A DNA stretch of 26,897 nt from CAYMQB01 sp964392665 (GTDB lineage Bacteria > Hydrothermota > E44-bin80), in NCBI GenBank assembly GCA_964392665.1, contig CAYMQB010000041.1, positions 1 through 26,897 on the forward strand. The letters run 5' to 3'. Positions 22,667 through 26,897 of the stretch are shown here, in pieces. The notes beneath the pieces were generated by a model that ran no database searches, had not been told where the DNA came from, and saw nothing but the letters and a program-made list of their open reading frames with translations. Within the stretch, counting starts at the first letter, position 1, and every line of letters starts with the position of its first letter. A program made the position numbers and the translations under genes.

Positions 22667-24235
22667 TCACTCCATCTTGATGAGTTTTGTCGATATTATC
22701 TCCGTTGAATTCATATTTTCTACTTGTAAGAAGTAAATACCAACCCTTGCAGTTCTGCCATCCTTGTCCTTACCATCCCACATAAGAGTAGCAGAGCGCA
22801 AGTCACCAGTCACAAGATTACGAACCAACCTTCCACTCACATCATAGATACAAAGCGAAATTGGAAATTGGGCAATTGGGCAATTTCTATTTTCCATTTT
22901 CTTAATTTCAGGAATCTGCATTCTTATTTCTACCTTTTTTACGAAAGGATTGGGATATGCGGAGATTTTAGTAAGGGAATTAGAAACGAAATCCGAATAA
23001 TCTTCTTTTATACCAGTTGGAACAGTTTTTTTGAAGTATATTTCTTCCTGCCCTGTTCCAGAACGGTAATCATACCAGGTTACATAGACAAGATTATCTA
23101 CATCGGTTGCTACCTGTGGTTCATAGGAACCATCGGTTGTGAAGGTCAACTGCACGTCCATCTCCCAGGTTCCTATCGAGGCATCGTATTTTTTGTAGTA
23201 TATAACGGAATAACCTATATATTCTGCGAACAGGACATGTCTATCTCCCGTTAATAGGTCAACTGCAATATCGGCATGAGGTAATGCGAATGCCGTTGAA
23301 AAATTCTGTCCGTTACCCCAGGTCTGTGCGGTTCTATCCCACATAAGATAATGGAGATGAGCGGAACCGCCATAGAAGAGATAAATATTGTTAGATGAAT
23401 CGGGCGCTATTCTCGGATAAGCACTGGTAAAACCGTTGTTCGTAATTGCTTCTTCTACCGACCAGGACAAACCATCGAAAAATTTGTGATATATCTCAGC
23501 GGTCCCGCTTCTGTAATCCTGCCAGCAAATATGCACATAATCATCAGGTGAGACTGTAACACCAAAATATCCATTTGGAGAAGCCGTGGTGTCTGTAACT
23601 CTTATATCGGGACTCCAACCAGAACCATCATTTACTTTATACCAGATAGTCAGAGGCGTGTCTCTTTCATCCAGCCAGAATGCATATACGTTTTTATTAC
23701 TATCTGTAACTACTTTTGGTCTTGCTGAAAGTCCCAGGGAATCGTCCGTAGTAATGACCCATTCCTGTCCCCAGGTTCCGGTTGAATCATCATATCTTTT
23801 GTAACCGACATTATAATGCGCATAAGGCACACCAGACCATCTCAAGAAAACCACGTGAACATTATTCTCCATATCTACGGCAATTGTTGGAGAATTGCTG
23901 TTAATCCCGGGATTACTCAGGTCAATTATTGTACCCCAATTTGAACCGTCATATTTTCTATAATAAATTCCATTTGTTGAAGAACCGTTATCTTTCCACA
24001 CAACATGGATATTTTTATTTGAATCGATTTGGACATCTGGGTGAATTGATTCTTTCGCGTCATTCTGGCTTATGATTGTATCGTTTGCCCAACCGGGTGG
24101 GTCGAAAGGTACGGGATTTTCGTTGTGTTTGGCAGCTGCAGAATATTCTATACCTCCGTCAAAATCAACGGACTGGGAATGTAAACGAAAACAAACAAAA
24201 AACAATGAAATGCTGATAAATATGACTTTGTTCAT
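22667..24235 (-). CDS. Secreted beta-propeller protein with FlgD-like C-terminal domain
   Basis: 522 residues from the ATG at 24235 (AAAGGAG upstream; the frame runs 24 codons further without support). Signal peptide KVIFISISLFFVCFRLHSQS. Residues about 50-420 are six to seven repeats of 'V(D/S)xxxNIHVVWxD...YY...YDGxxW', a BNR/sialidase-like propeller. After it comes SAYPNPFVKKVEIRMQIP and the FlgD-Ig/T9SS-type tail ISLCIYDVSGRLVRNL...LMWDGKDKDGRTARVGIYFLQV, a C-terminal domain used for surface sorting or display in FCB-group bacteria. Between these two parts is an unusual insert (KKMENRNCPIAQFP) made of an AATTGGGC repeat. Paralogous in style to the gene at 1-1042. Driven by a consensus promoter. 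Confidence 0.88.
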   Translation of the reverse strand: MNKVIFISISLFFVCFRLHSQSVDFDGGIEYSAAAKHNENPVPFDPPGWANDTIISQNDAKESIHPDVQIDSNKNIHVVWKDNGSSTNGIYYRKYDGSNWGTIIDLSNPGINSNSPTIAVDMENNVHVVFLRWSGVPYAHYNVGYKRYDDSTGTWGQEWVITTDDSLGLSARPKVVTDSNKNVYAFWLDERDTPLTIWYKVNDGSGWSPDIRVTDTTASPNGYFGVTVSPDDYVHICWQDYRSGTAEIYHKFFDGLSWSVEEAITNNGFTSAYPRIAPDSSNNIYLFYGGSAHLHYLMWDRTAQTWGNGQNFSTAFALPHADIAVDLLTGDRHVLFAEYIGYSVIYYKKYDASIGTWEMDVQLTFTTDGSYEPQVATDVDNLVYVTWYDYRSGTGQEEIYFKKTVPTGIKEDYSDFVSNSLTKISAYPNPFVKKVEIRMQIPEIKKMENRNCPIAQFPISLCIYDVSGRLVRNLVTGDLRSATLMWDGKDKDGRTARVGIYFLQVENMNSTEIISTKLIKME

Positions 24236-24373
24236 AACATCTCCTTTCGTTATTTTATTATATGGTGATGTCGCCTCTCTCCGTGAAAAAAATCTTAGTT
24301 CCTGCACTTCAAATAAGTTCCCTTGCCGTATTGTATTCCAATCATTTTTCTCTCAATTTTAATACTACACAAC

Positions 24374-24402
24374 ATTATAGAACTAAAATATTCTACTGTC
24401 AA
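24374..24402 (-). promoter_or_regulatory. Perfect consensus sigma-70 promoter for the propeller gene
   Basis: Minus strand TTGACA (24402-24397), exactly 17 bases, TATAAT (24379-24374). Expected start near 24367, giving a 130-base leader to the ATG at 24235. The best promoter in the window. Confidence 0.8.
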
Positions 24403-24499
24403 CGAAAAAAATCTTAAATGTTTCAAGTTACTTTTTTAGTTCTAACAAGGATTTGTTTAATCCTAAGAAGGTTAATGGTAAGATACAATAGATTTCAGC

Positions 24500-24514
24500 G
24501 TGCGAAAATTGCAC
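24500..24514. promoter_or_regulatory. Palindrome GTGCGAAAATTGCAC, candidate operator
   Basis: Near-palindrome (one mismatched pair) resembling the palindrome 64 bases downstream. Center-to-center spacing of about six helical turns suggests binding of the same regulator to one face. Operator function is inferred. Confidence 0.4.
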
Positions 24515-24563
24515 ATTAGCAGACAATTTTCCTTAAGCGTAACCTTTTGTGAACTTAAATAGA

Positions 24564-24578
24564 GTGCAAAATTTGCAC
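24564..24578. promoter_or_regulatory. Perfect palindrome GTGCAAAATTTGCAC, candidate operator
   Basis: Seven-base arms GTGCAAA/TTTGCAC around a central A, 117 bases upstream of the -35 of the small coiled-coil/LeuC-like operon and 162 bases upstream of the -35 of the propeller gene. It matches 13 of 15 positions with the palindrome at 24500. Confidence 0.45.
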
Positions 24579-24694
24579 CCTTGTTTTAGTTGTTATTCCG
24601 AATTTTTGGTTGCTTTTATAGGTTATCATAAATAATCTTACCAAGGAATCTCGCAATTTTTCTATTGACATCATACGTATTTCATTGTATTTAG

Positions 24695-24722
24695 TTGATA
24701 TGAGGAAAAATCCGTTTATAAT
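24695..24722 (+). promoter_or_regulatory. Promoter of the coiled-coil/LeuC-like operon
   Basis: TTGATA (24695-24700), 16 bases, TATAAT (24717-24722). Expected start about 24729, only about 20 bases before the start codon and just ahead of the SD AAGGAGG (24741-24747). Confidence 0.65.
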
Positions 24723-24751
24723 GCAAACAGAGTAAAAACGAAGGAGGTATG

Positions 24752-25021
24752 ATGAAAGTTTCTTTTGAGATTCCTCGTAATATTTTATGTACGGGTTTAA
24801 TTATTTTTGTTATAGGTATCGTAGCCATTTCTGGATTTGTTCTCTTTGGTCCACGTAATGCAAGAGCGGAATGGAATAGCGAGAGTATATCGAGCTCGGA
24901 CAGTTATACGCTTTCCGATATTGAAAAACATCTTGGTGACCTGGTTAGACAAATGGAAAAACTGAACGGAAATCTTTCTGGGATCGAAGACGAACTCGAG
25001 AAGATTCGCAATAATATGTAG
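24752..25021 (+). CDS. Small single-span membrane protein with coiled coil
   Basis: 89 residues from the second ATG (AAGGAGGT ends 4 bases before it; the first ATG at 24749 is almost touching the SD). One membrane segment (LCTGLIIFVIGIVAISGFVLF, about residues 11-33) is followed by a short basic turn, a Ser-rich linker and a heptad-like helix (DIEKHLGDLVRQMEKLNGNLSGIEDELEKIRNN) that should self-associate. No family is recognised. It is 12 bases upstream of the LeuC-like gene under a single promoter, so the two are expressed together; why is unclear. Confidence 0.75.
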   Translation: MKVSFEIPRNILCTGLIIFVIGIVAISGFVLFGPRNARAEWNSESISSSDSYTLSDIEKHLGDLVRQMEKLNGNLSGIEDELEKIRNNM

Positions 25022-25033
25022 TGAAAGGTTGAA

Positions 25034-26278
25034 TTGTCAAGAGGTAAGACGATAATAGAAAAGATTTTTGAGCACCACTCCCAGGATAGGGTTGAGGTTG
25101 GTAATGTTATATGGCTTGACATAGATTACAGGGGTGCAAGAGATTTTGGAGGTCCCAATGTTGTCAAACATCTTAAGGAGAAGTTTAAGAAGGAAAGAAT
25201 CATAGACTGCGGGAAAACCTTTTTTACATTTGATACATCTGCGCCTGCAAAAACCATTGCATATGCCGATAATCAGCAAATATGCAGGCAATTTGCCGGG
25301 GAGGAGAACATAAAGGTTTTTGACGTGGATATGGGGATAGGTAGTCACGTTGCCATCGAACACGGGCTCATCTATCCGGGAATAACGTCTGTCAGTACGG
25401 ATAGTCATATGAATATCGTTGGAGCAATAGGTGCTTTTGGACAGGGAATGGGGGATGTGGATATCGCATTTATCTTCAAAACAGGTAAAACCTGGTTTGA
25501 AGTGCCTGCAACTATGAGAATAAATCTAAAGGGAAAGGTTAAATATCCTGTAACTGCTAAGGATATCATCCTGAAGATTGTTGGAAGAATCGGACAGAAG
25601 GGTGCACTTGGACAAGTTATTGAATATTATGGAGATATAGTTGATAACCTGAAGTTATATGAAAGACTTACCATTGCGAGTATGGCAACAGAGATGGGTG
25701 CGATCATAAGTTTCATAACCCCTTCAAAGGAGATTCTTAAGATAGTTGGCTCAAACGCTAAGAAGCAGATGCAAGGGATTTTCTCTGATAATGAAGCAAA
25801 ATATGTTGATGAGATTACAATTAACATCGGTGAGTTGGAACCGCAGATTGCCACTCCTCCAGCACCTGATAATGTTAGAAATGTCAGAGAATTAAAAGGT
25901 ACTGAAATAGATAGTGTATTTGTAGGTTCCTGCACAAATGGAAGGTATGAAGATATCAAAAGTGTTGCTGATTATCTGGATGGAAAGAGGATAAAAGCGG
26001 GTGTAATGTTGAGAATAGTTCCGGCAACGAAGGCGGTTTATAGAAAGCTGCTTGAGAAAGGCGATATTCAAAGACTTGTGAATTCTGGTGCAATCGTAAG
26101 CAATGCCGGTTGCGGAGGATGCGCTCAAGGTCAAATTGGAATGACAGGAAAAGGTGAAGTTCAGTTGAGTACGGCAAACAGAAATTTCCCTGGTAAACAA
26201 GGAGCAGGTGACACATACCTTGTAAGTCCTTTAACTGCAGCCGCATCGGCACTGAAAGGCGAAATTGCACTGCCCTGA
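25034..26278 (+). CDS. Aconitase/LeuC-family dehydratase large subunit
   Basis: 414 residues, the length of LeuC-type large subunits (3-isopropylmalate dehydratase, homoaconitase). These 4Fe-4S enzymes shift a hydroxyl group on a carboxylic acid. The three cluster cysteines are C300 (GSCTNGR), C360 and C363 (NAGCGGC). Other family motifs: DTSAPAKTIAYADNQ (normally DH.VP), GIGSHVAIEHGL, STDSHMNIVGAIGAFGQGMGD (normally ADSHT) and GKTWFEVP. The N-terminus (WLDIDYRGARDFGG) and these changes set it apart from standard LeuC, so the substrate is uncertain. No LeuD/small subunit follows. The start is TTG with AAAGG upstream; it closely follows the small membrane protein gene. Confidence 0.88.
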   Translation: MSRGKTIIEKIFEHHSQDRVEVGNVIWLDIDYRGARDFGGPNVVKHLKEKFKKERIIDCGKTFFTFDTSAPAKTIAYADNQQICRQFAGEENIKVFDVDMGIGSHVAIEHGLIYPGITSVSTDSHMNIVGAIGAFGQGMGDVDIAFIFKTGKTWFEVPATMRINLKGKVKYPVTAKDIILKIVGRIGQKGALGQVIEYYGDIVDNLKLYERLTIASMATEMGAIISFITPSKEILKIVGSNAKKQMQGIFSDNEAKYVDEITINIGELEPQIATPPAPDNVRNVRELKGTEIDSVFVGSCTNGRYEDIKSVADYLDGKRIKAGVMLRIVPATKAVYRKLLEKGDIQRLVNSGAIVSNAGCGGCAQGQIGMTGKGEVQLSTANRNFPGKQGAGDTYLVSPLTAAASALKGEIALP

Positions 26279-26290
26279 TAGTCGCGTTGG

Positions 26291-26450
26291 TAGGCGCAAG
26301 CTTTAGCTTGCGAGAAGGAAATTGAAATTTGGGTTGTAGCCGCAAGCTTTAGCTTGCGAGAAGGAAATCAAAATTTGGGTTGTAGGCGCAAGCTTTAGCT
26401 TGCGAGAAGGAAATCAAAATTTGGGTTGTAGGCGCAAGCTTTAGCTTGCG
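26291..26450 (+). repeat. 46-bp tandem repeat array with hairpin units
   Basis: Three full units (26291-26336, 26337-26382, 26383-26428) and a fourth partial unit (26429-26450). Each has the palindrome CGCAAGCT-TT-AGCTTGCG followed by GAGAAGGAAAT(C/T)(A/G)AAATTTGGGTTG. Units 2-4 differ from one another at one base or none; unit 1 differs by a few. It lies in the 185-base gap after the LeuC-like gene and ends 13 bases before the next ATG. Could act as transcript-end or mRNA-stabilising hairpins; the hairpin is of a common dispersed type. Confidence 0.9.
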
Positions 26451-26463
26451 AACTAAGCTTCGG

Positions 26464-26897
26464 ATGAACAAAAATAAAAAAAAGACTTTCTATTGCAATC
26501 TTATAGTACTGCTGGTATTCTTTAGCATATTTAGTCCTTTTTTGTCTTATGGGAGTTGGTTACCTGAAGTCTCATTGAAACCTTCAGGCTCATTATACTT
26601 CGGAAAATATACGGGGCATAATGAAAGGTATAATATGGATGCAGGTGTTGACATTTTCGTTTCTCTTTTAAATTGGGGAAAAACCGATTTTTTTGTTGAA
26701 TACATAAGTAACCTTGAGATGGCGAAACAGGCGGGAAATATTACATTTGACCCTCGTTATGGACAATACTTCATTAATGGAGGATTCAAAGCAGAAAAAA
26801 TGGGATATGTGCTCAAATCATATTTAGTTCACGATTGTAAACATATTATCGATTTTCCTACGGATTCAAATAAGGTGGTTTTTAACAGGCTAAAATT
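26464..26897 (+). CDS. Start of a probable outer-membrane protein (runs off the edge)
   Basis: 144 codons open to the right edge. The ATG at 26464 opens MNKNKKKTFYCNLIVLLVFFSIFSPFLSYG, a signal peptide. The mature part begins SWLPEVSLKPSGSLYFGKYTGHNERYNMDAGVDIFVSLLNWGKTDFFVEY, with alternating polar/hydrophobic strands and many aromatic residues, as in outer-membrane beta barrels, and then ITFDPRYGQYFINGGFKAEKMGYVLKSYLVHDCKHIIDF. No family is certain. There is no good SD (AAGCTTCGG precedes the ATG), and the repeat array ends 13 bases upstream, so the leader is repeat-derived. Confidence 0.65.
   Translation, partial: MNKNKKKTFYCNLIVLLVFFSIFSPFLSYGSWLPEVSLKPSGSLYFGKYTGHNERYNMDAGVDIFVSLLNWGKTDFFVEYISNLEMAKQAGNITFDPRYGQYFINGGFKAEKMGYVLKSYLVHDCKHIIDFPTDSNKVVFNRLK

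Larger units (their letters stand above)
24236..24751. other. Divergent intergenic region with two promoters and twin palindromes
   Basis: About 515 bases between the propeller gene (minus) and the small coiled-coil gene (plus). It holds a perfect consensus promoter for the propeller gene (24374-24402), a good promoter for the plus operon (24695-24722), two related 15-bp palindromes (24500-24514, 24564-24578) and a 6-bp hairpin AGGATT-TGTTT-AATCCT (24448-24464). The remainder is AT-rich with no gene seen. Confidence 0.65.

Noticed and set aside
24448..24464. Terminator hairpin AGGATT-TGTTT-AATCCT
   Set aside because: Only 6 bp, no adjacent T-run, and not at the end of a gene; likely chance in AT-rich DNA.
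26291..26450. CRISPR array
   Set aside because: The 46-bp units are contiguous with no unique spacers and there are no cas genes; it is a tandem repeat.

Overview
The window is AT-rich, with good Shine-Dalgarno (SD) sites in front of many genes and recognisable sigma-70 promoters. It appears to come from a diderm bacterium: there are lipobox proteins, an outer-membrane-like protein, Lgt, and secreted propeller proteins, one of them ending in a 'YPNPF' linker plus FlgD-like Ig domain. That tail, the ECF sigma/anti-sigma pairs and the many short dispersed palindromes fit the FCB group and related candidate phyla (WOR-3/Stahlbacteria, TA06, Cloacimonetes type). This placement is inference; there is no rRNA or other phylogenetic marker that settles it.

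Layout. 1-2043: a minus-strand beta-propeller gene that reads off the left edge through what looks like the end of an insertion sequence, a small secreted protein whose middle looks repeat-derived, and a roughly 550-base repeat-rich gap. 2044-3417: cysS (+). 3442-9253: a four-gene minus-strand operon (GH3 lipoprotein, exonuclease-DinG helicase, MFS transporter, dolichol-kinase-like protein) with start/stop overlaps or 2-3 base gaps, driven by a near-consensus promoter that seems to make a leaderless message. 9345-13796: a plus-strand run of tRNA-Leu, tig, clpP, ECF sigma factor, anti-sigma factor and lgt. 13958-17432: M1-like peptidase and mnmA (minus). 17663-22496: a minus-strand cluster of VWA membrane protein, ECF sigma, anti-sigma, Spy-like periplasmic protein and lipoprotein. 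22667-24235: propeller/FlgD-Ig secreted protein (minus) behind a perfect consensus promoter. 24752-26278: small membrane coiled-coil protein plus LeuC-like aconitase-family enzyme (+), followed by a 46-bp tandem hairpin array and the start of an outer-membrane-like protein that runs off the right edge.

How it works together. Two separate ECF sigma/anti-sigma modules (one linked to clpP and lgt, one to a VWA protein and a Spy-like chaperone) point to envelope stress control. Trigger factor and ClpP form a protein quality-control pair. cysS, mnmA and tRNA-Leu serve translation.

Most notable observations: ClpP has Asn where the catalytic Asp should be (residue 172) and SGGG instead of SPGG; the GH3 protein lacks the NagZ Asp-x-His dyad; the M1-like protein lacks a normal GxMEN motif; palindromic repeats appear to have become coding sequence in two genes; twin 15-bp palindromes lie upstream of the LeuC-like operon. 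All calls come from reading the sequence; no database search was run.
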